From the NCBI GenBank assembly GCA_036186865.1, contig AP025043.1, positions 30,947,996 to 31,011,995 on the forward strand: 64,000 nucleotides of DNA, given 5' to 3'. The notes below the pieces were generated by a model. That model did no database searches, was not told the DNA's origin, and saw only the letters and a program-made list of their open reading frames with translations. Positions 20,914 through 31,394 of this stretch are shown piece after piece. The translations under genes were made by a program, and so were the position numbers. This stretch comes from Eustoma russellianum. Taxonomy: Eukaryota; Streptophyta; Magnoliopsida; Gentianales; Gentianaceae. How positions within the stretch are numbered: the stretch's first letter is position 1; every line of letters begins with the position of its first letter.

Positions 20914-22220
20914 TTATGTCCGGATAGCATAGGTGGTGCAGTCTGCGTAATGAAAACCACGTGCCATAGTAGGAAGCTGACCAGCCGAAGAGTAGAGAGT
21001 TGTGGTTGGAAACATTCTCGCATGCTGGGCAAGATGATGAGCACCCATGTTTATTTCTCTAGGGACAAATGTGATGTGACTATTTGTTAGGTTGAGAAAC
21101 ATGTTGAGATGAGAGTATTCTGGCAATATTAAGAGCTGTGAATCCCCTGCTTGAGTTGCTTGTAAACAATCAAATTCAACCATTAAATGCCGATGTAAGC
21201 GTCCAAAAAACATTATGTTGTATAGGAGAGCTTGAATTTTCGCTCGTAATGGTGATAGACAAGGAAGCACAAAAGATAATGCTACTACCAGGTGACCTTG
21301 TGAATCGCGGAGGATTGCACCAGCTGAAGCGGTGTTACTTCCCGCAAAAGCTTCAACGTGTAGCTTTAACTTCCCAGATAGCGGTAGTTCCCAGTTTAAC
21401 CGATTAATTGGCTTTAGGTGAAGTCGAGGGGTAATGCCTGCTGAAATGAGGGATGGAATTTGCGCAGAAAGGAATGTGCCCGATTGTAATGAAGCCCAGT
21501 CATAGCAAGATTGACGTGTAATGCTGAAAATGTGAGTAGGTAGAAGATCGGCCTCCCTATAGATTTGATTTGTGTATACCGCCCTACAAAGCATAATTGG
21601 CCATACTACTCGAAGGTTACCTTGTAACGACCTAGCTGTGGAAGTCATCTACCATTGAAGCAAGAATGGGCGAATATGTGATTCGTGAAATGTGGGACCG
21701 TCTATTAACCAAGATAATCTCATCCAAGCTTCCTTAACATACGAGCAATGTATGAAGATGTGATTGATGTTTGCTGATTGTACCTTGCATAATGGACATA
21801 TGGTTGGATAAAATATTGTGTAGCGAATCAAGTTATCTTCCATTGGTAAAGCTTTGTGAAAAAGTCGCCACATGAACATGCTTACTGTTTTTGGGAGTTT
21901 TTTCCACCAGATAAACTTGTGAGAATAAAGTTGTATATGCGTAGGACGCAAATCATTGTATGCATGCTGAATAGAAAATATACCCGATGGACTGGAATGC
22001 CATAGAGGGTCTCGCATACCAGTTGAGAGCTGTAAGCATAGGGGATGAATTGAGCATATTCTTTTCCAACCCGGAGAGTCGTATATACGGGGTATATAGT
22101 TCGTTCGAGTCCCATAACGGTGATGCATATAATCTGACCAAATCGATGGCTTCGTTTGGTAGTTCCACCAGAGCTTGCAATCATATGCCTATTGTATATG
22201 TGATAAACTGTGAATTCCAA
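20914..22220 (-). pseudogene. LINE-2 ORF2 C-terminal part: zinc-binding domain and RNase H
   Basis: The zinc-binding reverse-transcriptase-associated domain is seen at 22128-21649 (IWWKKLPKTVSMFMWRLFHKALP, CPLCKVQSANINHIFIHC). The RNase H region follows from about 21400 (GKLKLHVEAFAGSNTASAGAILRDSQG) and ends with FVPREINMGAHHLAQ. Against the usual D-E-D-D pattern the first acid is glutamate (HVEAF), the second appears to be lysine (AKIQALL), the third is kept (DCLQA) and the last is histidine (GAHHLA). So the RNase H is probably inactive. Frames change several times between 22220 and 21648. These domains would assist target-primed reverse transcription and remove the RNA strand. Confidence 0.8.
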
Positions 22221-22229
22221 GCCCCCCCT

Positions 22230-23449
22230 TCATTTTCTGGATAACTTAAATCCGTTAGTTTCTTCCAGTGGTAGCGGCCCCCAGATGAATTGAGATATCT
22301 TCCGATTAATAGCTGATAGGACATTTTTGGGTAGACGAGCTGCTGCTAGAAGGTGAAGAGGGATAGCCATAAGCACTATCTTGAGTAACACAAGTCTGCT
22401 GTCTGGAGTAAGTAGCTTACGTGCCCAGCCAGTAAGCTTACTGTCAAAGTGTTGTATCAATGATGTGCAATAGATTGCTCTATTTATCCCACGATAAAGG
22501 TAAGACCCCAAATACTTAATGGGCAATTTTGATGGTTGCATCTGTAATGTCTGGCCAATATTATGAAGATGACGAGGAGTGACATATGTGCTTGTGACAA
22601 ATTGGCTTTTGTTATAATTGACCAATTGTCCTGAAGCTTGTTGATAGGAGTGAAGAAATGATTGAAATATAGTCAAGTTACCATGTGATGCGTTTAGAAA
22701 GATGAGCAAGTCGTCAGCATATGCCAAGTGCGAAGCGACTGGAACCCTTCTGCAGGCGAAGCCTTTTAGCGATCCCATTGTGAATAAGTGATTTAAACCT
22801 CTCCTAAATCCTTCTGAGCTGATTATAAATAGTAACGGAGAGAGAGGATCACCTTGTTTGACGCCTCGTGTGGGAGAGAAGAAACCATAAGTAGCTCTGT
22901 TAATAGCGATCGATAGTTTAAAGTGCCGCATATTGTTCATAATGATTCGAATAGAGTGTTGATGAAAGCCAAACTTGTGTAGGATTGATTCAAGGTAGGT
23001 CATAACATTGGCCCCATGTGTTTTTCGATCAATCAAATGCACCATTTCATTCGCCATAAACACATGTTCACTAATATCATGTCTCTTGAGAAAACCAATC
23101 TGTTCCGGAGATATCACCTTTGATAGCAGATTTGATAATCGAGTTGCAATAATTCTGGTAGTTACCTTGCTGACAAAGTTTGAGAGACATATGGGACGAA
23201 AATCTGCGTAGGTAGTGGGATGTGTTTTTTAGGGATCAACGTGATCAATGAAGAGATCATCACTTATGGAGGAGGTACCCTTAAAAAGAATTCTTGCACC
23301 GCAAGTGTGATGTCGGTGTGCAATATGTCCCAATATGTGCGAAAGAAATTATCGTTAAATTTGTCTGGTCCAGCTGCGCTATTTGGACTAAGATCCCATA
23401 TGGCTTTTTTTAACTTACGCTTTGTCGGGGATTGCCAGTAACATATCAT
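22230..23449 (-). pseudogene. LINE-2 ORF2 reverse transcriptase
   Basis: The N-terminal RT part has SPNSAAGPDKFNDNFFRTYW and AVQEFFLRVPPP (23449-23264). After a frameshift, ISPEQIGFLKRHDISEHVF continues to HGANVM (23117 on). Next should come motif A with the first catalytic aspartate (usually KLDxxKAYD), but the sequence passes straight to TYLESILHKFGFH, so motif A is deleted in frame. Motif B (GVKQGDPLSPLLFI) and the YADD box of motif C (HLAYADDLLIF) are present, then LPIKYLG and a thumb-like segment to ISQFIWG. Without motif A the enzyme cannot work. Confidence 0.88.
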
Positions 23450-23538
23450 TATCTGATTGTGTGATCAAAGAGGAAATGTGTTGCAAAAAATGTATCTACA
23501 TTGTGTACTGGTTCGTTTGAAAAAAGCTGCTGAAAATA

Positions 23539-24720
23539 CTACACTGTAGCATTTCCTAAGTCATCTTTATTCTGCAGAAGGGATCCCATGGAGTCTCGCA
23601 AGTTTCGAATGTTTTGTCGATGATGTCTTTCTTTCACCAAGGCATGGAAACAAGTTGTATTTGCTTCGCTTTCCTCCATCCATTTAACCCGAGATTTTTG
23701 ACACCAATAAGAAGTCTGAGCTTTATTTTCTTGAAGCAGGCGGGCCTGAGCTAGAGAAAGAGTTATTCTATTTTCTGGACTTGGATCATTATCATGAATA
23801 TTTTCATATCTAGAATATCCTTGCTCTGCTGCCGCTACATTGCTAAATATATTTCCGTAGATATCATGATTCCATTTTGGAAGATCTTCCTTTAGCATTC
23901 GTAGTTTGTTGTTTAGTCCTCTCATTCCTCCTATCATGGGGTATTGTTGCCATTGTGATTCAAAAAACAGAAGAAAATCAGAGTGTTGAGTCCAAGCATT
24001 GAGATATCGGAATGGACCCGATGGGTGCGATTGACTCAGAGTGCATTTCAATAACAAAGGGGCATGATCCGAGGTGTCTCGGGGCAGATGACAAACCACC
24101 ATATCTGAGAAAAGGTCAGAGAAGGAAGTTGTACATAGATAGCAATCTAGTCGTCTCATAATTCGTCCTGGACCATTCCGTCTAGCCCAAGTAAATGGGG
24201 ATCCTGTAAATGGGATTTCTTGCAAGCAGCATACCTCTACGTATGAATTGAAGTCCTCCAAAGATCGAAGAGAGGGAGTGGTGCGGCCTCTATGCTCTTC
24301 CAATCGTAAGAATGTATTTAAATCACCACCAATAATCCATGGTACCGTGATTGTGTGGGATGTTTCAATCATTGATCTCCAAAGGGATTTCCTGTCAGCC
24401 TGCGTATGACGCCCATAAACTACCGACCAGGAGAATGATTGTTGTGTTTGACGCAACACAAAGGAGAATAAGGAAGTTTGGATATCATGAACAGTATTTA
24501 TCAAGTCCAAAACCGAAGAGTTCCAAAACACACATACATTTCCACTTTATGTATCAACGGCGTTAGAATAGCCTAACTTCAAACGATAATCGGTTAACCT
24601 TGAGGCGCGTTGTTTAGGCTCGATGATGACTGCAATATCAATTCGTGTTTGACGTAATATTATGATTAGGCGCTCCAAAGAAGTGCGTAGACCTCATACA
24701 TTCCATGTTAGAGCATTCAT
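23539..24720 (-). pseudogene. LINE-2 ORF2 start and apurinic-type endonuclease
   Basis: ORF2 begins at the ATG at 24720, 2 nt after the ORF1 stop, with MNALTWNV, a TGA, then GLRTSLERL; the catalytic asparagine (WNV) and glutamate (IIEPK) of the endonuclease are visible. A second stop before SGNVCVFWNSS precedes an open frame from 24531. That frame has WIIGGDLNTFL (metal-binding DxN) and DTSDHAPLLL (the SDH box). A linker with WMEESEANTTCFHALVKERHHRQNI leads towards the RT. The endonuclease would nick target DNA to prime reverse transcription. Two nonsense codons disable it. Confidence 0.85.
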
Positions 24721-24722
24721 CT

Positions 24723-26054
24723 TTAATAATCAAGTTGGGAGGAACATGTACAGATTGCACTTCGTGTTACTACACTTGAAGGTGGTCGTGGGGGTAGATC
24801 TATTCGACGCCTTCTTCTGCATCTTGGAACCACTGGTAAAAAGCCGTCGTTGTCAGGAGGATTTTTGCTAAAGCAATCTTGAATGATACCATCATCATGA
24901 AGGTAGGCGGGACGAGATGATAGATGTTTCTCGATATTATCCGCCGCCTCTTGCATTAGTTGCTTAAATTGAGAGCGTGAATCAACATCGTAATGTACAG
25001 TAACTTCCACCGAGTGACCAATTTCAGAATCTGAGTACTGACATATATCTGCATCTTCCTGCAGTTTGGATTGCACTAGTATATCTTCTTGATCCGATCT
25101 TAGTTTTGTGAGATCCTGTATTATTGGTATTGTGACATCACGATCGTCAGTTTGATCTACTTGGATTGAAGGTTGTACCTCTTGATCATTGAAGATAGCG
25201 GTGTCTGCATGAGGGGATGATGGACGGCGCAGCAACGTTATAGGGTTTATGTCTGACGGGCCAAGAGGCTGAGTTTTTTTAGGTGTCCAATGTGTCTGGG
25301 GTTTTTGAGTCTTGGGTAGCTGCGGCGGCTGATCTCCGCAAGAAGAAACATCATGACCTAGCTGCCGACAGTCTGTGCAAAAAGAAGGAAAATCTTCATA
25401 TATAATTTGTTGCTGGATGATCTTCTGCTTTCCTTGCAAGAATAATTTTTTGGGAAGTTCTTTAGATACATCGGATTCTACACAAATACGTGCTACAGAT
25501 GGTCTTAATCCATCTGTAGTAGCCACATCTAGTTTGATCAGGTTCCCAACAACACGGACAATCTCAAAAAGCGCCGACTTTTGATGAAAGTGCAAAGATA
25601 ATCCCGGTAGCGCTATCCAGACAGGAACGATTGGCACATCTGCTGCCGGATCAAAATCGACAGTCCACTTGGTGATTCTCATGGTGCAACCCGCTATTGT
25701 CCACGATCGACAGTAAAAGCATCTGATATAGTCAGGCTCATGCATAAAGTTGAGAAGGACATGGGATTGATCCAAAAGTGTCACCTTTACATCAGATTTA
25801 AAACCTATACGTTCAAAAACATCCCTTATGATCTTCAATGGTGGTCAGCCGAACCAGAAAGTTCCGACTAGCGCAAGGCGGTAAGGCGCGGCTAATGCGT
25901 TAATCTCTTTGTCCGTGGAAGAGAGCATGGGGTGACCTTTGTATTTGCTAATCGGTTTCGATGTGAGTGGGATCGGTGGTGGCGCAGCAATGGTAAGGAC
26001 TGCCGCAAATGATCGATCGCCGCCAACGACATTTCCTGGAGAAGAAGACGCCAT
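24723..26054 (-). pseudogene. LINE-2 ORF1: DUF4283-type nucleic-acid-binding protein
   Basis: Starts at MASSSPGNVVGGDRSF, only a few bases from the end of the element. The DUF4283-like domain covers about residues 40-190 (KYKGHPMLSSTDKE, YRLALVGTFWFG, ERIGFKSDVKVTLL, GCTMRITKWTVDFDPAAD, VPIVPVWIALPGL). The zinc knuckle CTDCRQLGHDVSSC follows near residue 230. The remaining 210 residues are acidic and low in recognisable motifs, ending with RRRRRIDLPPRP. One in-frame TGA near 25845, probably CGA to TGA after FWFG, splits the gene. The protein would coat element RNA. Its stop codon lies 2 nt before the ORF2 start. Confidence 0.85.
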
Positions 26055-26061
26055 TCTTTTC

Positions 26062-28416
26062 TTGCGCAACAAAGACTAAGTGCCATTTATTCCGCTTCAG
26101 TGGTAGATAATGCTACACTAGCTTGCTTTTTCGAAAACCATGATATTAATGAATTGTCGATGGATTGACATGTACCACGTGTGCTTTTTCTATCTATTTA
26201 ACATCCGCTATAATCTGCATTAGTATAGGCATGCAAGTTGAATTCACAGTTTTTATCATACCAAATTCTGGATGTGAGAGTGTGCTTAATGTACCAAAAT
26301 ATTCTTTTTACAGCATTATAGTGTGACACTTTAGGGTTACTTTGAAAACGAGCACATATACAAACACTAAACATGATATCAGGTCTACTGGTAGTAAGAT
26401 AAAGCAAAGAACCAATCATAGACCTATACAAACCATTATCAAAGTCTTTTCCATTTTCATCTTTATCAAGTTTAGTGGTTACACACATAGAGGTGAGAGA
26501 TGGTTTTAAGTTTTCAAAGTTAAACTTCTTAATCATGTCATTTACGTATTTAACTTGAGTTATATGTATGCCTTTACTAGTTTGCTTAATTTGCAAGCCA
26601 AGAAAATAATTTAATTCACCTACCATAGGCATTTCAAACTCGAATTTCATGCAAGTTTAAAATTCTTCTACTAACTTATGACATGTAGATCCAAACACAA
26701 TATCATAGACATAAATTTGAATAATAAGGAAATCCCATTTTTCTTGTTTCAAGAATAGAGTACTATCTATGGTTCTTCTTTTCAATCCATTTTCTAGAAG
26801 AAAAGTAGCAAACACGATCATACCAAGCCATAGGTGCTTGTTTTAAACCATATAGTTCCTTCTTTAACTTATACACATGATTAGGATATTTTATATCCTC
26901 AGAGCCAGGTGGTTGTTTTACATAGATTTCTTCTTGTATAAAACCATTTAAGAATGCACTTTTTAGTCCATTTGATAAAGTTTAAAATTCTTTATACATG
27001 CAATAGCAAGCAATAATTGTATAGCTTCTAAGCGTGCTACGGGTGCAAATGTTTCTTCGTCATCGATTCCCTCTTCTTGATTGTAGTCTTGTGCTACAAG
27101 CCTAACTTTGTTTCTAATGACTTTACCATCTTCATTCATTTTGTTTATAAACACCCACTTTGTGCCTATTATCGTTTTATCTTATGGTCGGGGTACTAAA
27201 TCCCACACATCGTTTCTTGTCAATTGATTTAGTTCATCATGCATAGCATCAATCCAAGAAGAATCATTCAAAGCATCAAACACATTCTTTGGTTCTATTT
27301 CATATATCATAGCATGGAATTGATTTATTATCTTGATTTATTCTTCTACGTGGCCGTACACCTTGTGATATGTCGCCTATGATGAGGTTGTGTGGGTGAT
27401 TCCTATGTCATCTTGGTTGATTATTTTCTAAGTTTTCATGCATTTTTAAGTGATCATGCATTTCTACTGTGTCGTGTTCATCATGCACAATATTTTCTTT
27501 TATATCATCTAGCACGGACTTTAGTTCAAAATCATCATCATCATATTCTTTACTTATTTCAAGTTGACCAAATTCATTAAATTTCACCTGAATAGATTCT
27601 AAAATCTATCTAGTGATAGGATCATAACATCTATACGCTTTAGAGTTCACGGAATATCCAACAAAGATGCATTCAATAGATTTAGACTCAAATTTATCTA
27701 CATTATCGTTTGTGTTTAATACAAAGCATTTACAGGCAAACACACAAAAATAATCAATCTTAGGCATGCGATCATTTAAAATTTCATAAAGGGTTTTGTT
27801 TATTTTCTTTCTAATTGATAAGTGGTTAACTATATAACATGCACAATTTACGGCTTCCGCCCACAAAAATCTAGTCAGCTTATTTTCACATAGCATGGTT
27901 CTTGTAATTTCTTGTAATGTACTATTTTTTGTTTCTACTACTCCGTTTAATTGTGGTGTTCTAGGTGGTGAAAACTCATGTTTAATACCTTTTTCTTTGC
28001 AAAATGCAATTATGTCCTTATTTTTAAATTCGCCGCCTCTATTGCTCCTAATCTTTTTCACATTTATACCATATTCATTTTCAAGTTGTTTTATTAATAT
28101 AGCAATCTCAACGGAACTATCATCTTTATTTGCAAGAAATAAAGTCCATGTATAGTGAGAAAAATCATCAACGATGACACATGCATAATGTCGCCCACCA
28201 AGACTTCTAGTACGACTAGGACCAAACAAATCAACATGTAATAATTCTAAGACGCTAGATGTACTAATCTCATTCTTACATTTAAGTGATTCATGTGTTG
28301 GTTTGCCTATAATACAAGATTCACACAACTTAAAGTTGTCTAAATCAAGTTTAGGCAATCCTCGTGCAAGATTCTTTCGTTGAAGTTTCTCAAGAGTTGA
28401 GATGCCAATATGTCCT
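26062..28416 (-). pseudogene. pol: Cop-1 pol: integrase, RT and partial RNase H
   Basis: The integrase begins GHIGISTLEKLQRKNL and keeps CESCIIGKPTHESL, LLHVDLFGPSRTRSLGG and the ETKNSTLQE glutamate. The second DDE aspartate has become asparagine (IRSNRGGEF). The linker is decayed. RT resumes at NKVRLVAQDYNQEEGIDDEETFAPVARLEA (27154), loses its frame near 26960, and shows YVYD in place of YVDD at about 26690-26715. The frame recovers at FEMPMVGELNYFLGLQIKQ (26650) and runs into RNase H (NADYSGC, STTEAE), ending at LSLCC where LINE-2 starts. Three lesions in catalytic residues and several frameshifts show it is long dead. Confidence 0.88.
28412..28416. repeat. Cop-A target site duplication GTCCT, left copy (right copy 41965-41969)
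   Basis: GTCCT flanks Cop-A on both sides, 13.5 kb apart. Joining the flanks restores the copia pre-integrase motif, which confirms it. Confidence 0.9.
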
Positions 28417-29497
28417 TGTTGGACCATACACCTGCAGTAAACACCACTAGAAGGGGCAGGATGAATAGTGGTTAGCAGAAATTACAATACTACCCTTGGT
28501 TAAAATCTCCTTTGAAAACAGAATCTGAGACCTCCTCAGAATCAGTATCCGTGTTTGAAAAATTTAAATTCAATGTACACAACTCCAAAAATTAAGTTTT
28601 TAGAAATTAACTTCAATATCTTGGCTAGACTCTATCCAAAAATAAGACAAAAATAAGATCGTTTGTCCCTTCAACCGATTAAAAAGATTCAGATGGTCAA
28701 TCTTGACAGAATTGGATAGAATAGTGCTGAACTTTGAAAACGTGTTTCTATTTGATTACTAAATCAAAAAGGTTGATCTTTATATCAAAACACTCCTTAG
28801 GATGTCTAGTTTATGTTTCCAAAAGGCCCTGACCTTAAACTATCCTTCATAAAAACAGAATTCAAGTTTTCTTGAAACTGGTCAGGTTGCAGCTGGAATG
28901 GAGCAGTTATCTTGCAACGACTGAAACACTAACTTTCCTTTGCTCAAATCAAGTGATTTTTGTTTCAAATGAAAGCTAACAGTATGAAGTATAACTTCAC
29001 CAAAAATCACGAATTTTGAAAGTGTTTTGCTATTTTTATAAGTTATATGAATTTGGGTGAAAAATGCAGTGAAAACAGACAGAAAAAATGAAAAGTATAA
29101 AGAAGACAAGAACACCAAAGGTTTATCTTTGTTTGGTCAATGTGACCTACTCCAGGCTTAAGGAACACCTTTCCTTGGATTTCACTATGTTATGAAGACA
29201 AGTACAACAAGAACCAAGCTTGATCCTTGGGTTAAACACCAACCCTATTCAAGACTTGGATGAACACCTCTATGCAACTCTTTGTTGCAACACCTCTATC
29301 ACCTATTGGAGTAGCCTTATAAACTTGCTGACCAATCTTACAAAATCAACCCAAGAAGGTGTGTATAATGTAGCTCAACAATAAGAAGAAATGAAAAACC
29401 TTAGCTACACAAAGAAAGAATCAAGAAGAAGAGAATAGCAAGAATGATCTTCAAGTTTGCTTGAAAGTTGTGTGTTCTTCTTCTTCACCTTTGCCTC

Positions 29498-29507
29498 CTA
29501 TTTATAG
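29498..29507 (-). promoter_or_regulatory. TATA box of the Cop-A LTR
   Basis: Minus strand CTATAAATAG, duplicated at 40468-40477 in the other LTR. It is placed upstream of the primer side as expected for an LTR promoter. Confidence 0.55.
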
Positions 29508-30655
29508 TGTGAAATGAGCCTTGAAGATAACAATGCACATGTGTCACCATCTTCATCATTAAGTCTTAGTTGTCTTCACCTATTGGTTGGCCACATAATC
29601 ATCTTGTACACTTGGTAACATAAAGAAGAATGATTGGTCCACCTTGAAATTCAGCATGGCCGAATTTTCCACTTGGAATTGTCTTGAAAATAATGAATAT
29701 AATATGGAGGATTAAGATGGAATATTCCTTCCAAGATTACGTCAACTCCTTTCCGTGAGAATAGGACATGTGAGGGCTGCCATTTGACTCAAAAAATCTG
29801 CCAAAAACATCCTTGTAGCCGTTGGCTACAGTTCAAAATTTTCCAAGTTGGCAACTTTGCCAACTAGCTTGTATTTGATTGGTCCACTTGGCATAAAGTC
29901 ATAAATGAATACACCATCATTTCCACCTGTAGATACACGTTTTTGACGCTGTATATATGAATATAAACTCATATTTTTGGAAGAGAAATCAACAAATAAT
30001 AGTTAACAAGATTATGTCGACATATAATCCAAAATTCCCACTTTTCTCCTTTGTATGTTGCAATACATTTTGCACCAAAAACACCTTATAATACCTGAAA
30101 AATGATGATTAAGAACATAACATAATATATCAATAAGAGTTTTCAACAAGAAAATAGAATGTGACATCAAAACCCGTTACATATCCCGCTACTATCGATA
30201 TTGTCATCAAATAGAGAAATAAAATAGAGATCCACCAAATAATCTTCAGGACCACCATAAATAAACTCCAAAATGAAGATAGTAAGATACTCAAGATATT
30301 CCTTTGGTAAAAATACCAAAATTGCCATCGGGATAAAATGACCAAAATACCCCTGTTGAGAGAAAACTCTAGAAATGACTCTGATGGTCAGAAATAGATA
30401 TAATAACACCTTTGTGATGATAAATAAGAGTTAAATGTATCCTTGAAATATTTTCATCATGTCAACTACCTACAAAACACAAAATATCAATTTTGCCCTT
30501 TTTGGTAAGTTGTAGAAACTTCCAAGCACATTAGTCACAAGACATTTATAATCATCAAAAAACATAATAACAACATGATTAATATATATAAATCATGTAA
30601 AAATGAAAAGAACCATTTTATCACATTTTAGAAAAATATTACTAAAAACCCTATA

Positions 30656-30906
30656 CATCGATCGATCGAAGTGCCTCTGCTTCAGAGATCGATGTCTCAC
30701 AGTGAGTTTCATAGTTTATCTCTGACCTACATCGATCGATCGAAGTGAAGGATCGATGTGTACATAGATAGATCGATGTGTCTCAGGTTTAGAGATCAAT
30801 ATCTCACAGTAAAGTATTGGTTTTTCTATGCCTTATATGGATCGATCAATGTAAGGGATCGATGTACATCGAGCGATCGGAATGCAATAACCTGAGACAT
30901 CGATGT
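30656..30906 (-). repeat. ATCGAT-rich palindromic cluster in the Cop-A LTR
   Basis: About ten copies of ATCGAT and close variants, several as ATCGATCGAT next to GAAGTG, interspersed with GAGATCGATGTCTCA-like words. The second LTR copy has the same cluster at about 41588-41840. Confidence 0.7.
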
Positions 30907-31030
30907 TTTTTTCTTCATTTAATTGATATATTTCAACTCTTAATCATTTGTAAAATCATGTGTGGTATTTTTATGACATGTAACACTTAAAATCGTGACT
31001 TGGATAATTATCCAAACATATTTCTCAAAA

Positions 31031-31045
31031 TTCTCCCTCTTCTGG
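31031..31045 (-). other. Cop-A polypurine tract
   Basis: Minus strand CCAGAAGAGGGAGAA directly precedes the 3' LTR. Two further purine runs lie upstream, near 31233-31248 and 31359-31370. Confidence 0.8.
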
Positions 31046-31394
31046 ATGATTTTCAAAGTAACATAACATGATTTTAATGTCACAACTCTTTATTAATTGT
31101 TTATCACATATCTACCAATTTTATCTCAATTAAATTGTTTTGAAAACCTTACCAATTCTATACCAATTGTTTTCAAACTTTCAAAACTCATTTTAGATAC
31201 ATGTTTTTAACATATGTGCTCCACCTCAACTTATATTCTCCCCCTTAACCTATGCTTCAAGCTAGTTTAATACCAATTAAAACTTATACCAATTGAACTT
31301 AACATATTATTCAACTCAAATCATGACTTAACAACTAAAATCATGTTCTTATTCTATCTCCCTCTTTATTTTACAAATCATGCAAAAGATAGAA
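31046..31394 (-). other. Cop-A 3' untranslated region
   Basis: AT-rich sequence between the RNase H stop and the polypurine tract, with repeated ACCAATTT/CTTACCAATT words and two extra purine tracts. No gene seen. Confidence 0.55.

Larger units (their letters stand above)
20291..26061 (-). mobile_element. LINE-2: nearly full-length non-LTR retrotransposon
   Basis: A minus-strand LINE with ORF1 (DUF4283-like, zinc knuckle), ORF2 (endonuclease, RT, zinc-binding domain, RNase H) and a 3' untranslated region with AATAAA followed by a TA-rich tail. The order is that of plant L1-type LINEs with RNase H. Its right end lies inside a copia RNase H coding sequence (Cop-1), and its left end abuts gypsy-3 LTR. 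The two flanks therefore do not match and I find no target duplication. Numerous stops, frameshifts and a lost RT motif show it is dead. Confidence 0.88.
28417..31030 (-). repeat. Cop-A 3' LTR (2,614 bp)
   Basis: Plus orientation TGTTGGACC to TTTCTCAAAA; the right terminus matches TTTCTCAACA of the other LTR with one change. A polypurine tract follows it on the right. The inner end resembles 34410-34428 in inverted orientation. It contains a TATA box and an ATCGAT-rich cluster. Confidence 0.85.

Noticed and set aside
28433..28440. TGCAGTAAAC taken as the LTR terminus
   Set aside because: The inverted terminal match TGTTG/CAACA and the adjoining duplication place the end at 28417.
28417..31030. 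Tandem copia array sharing one LTR (LTR-internal-LTR-internal)
   Set aside because: The GTCCT duplications at 28412 and 41965 and the rejoined pre-integrase frame show a nested insertion instead.
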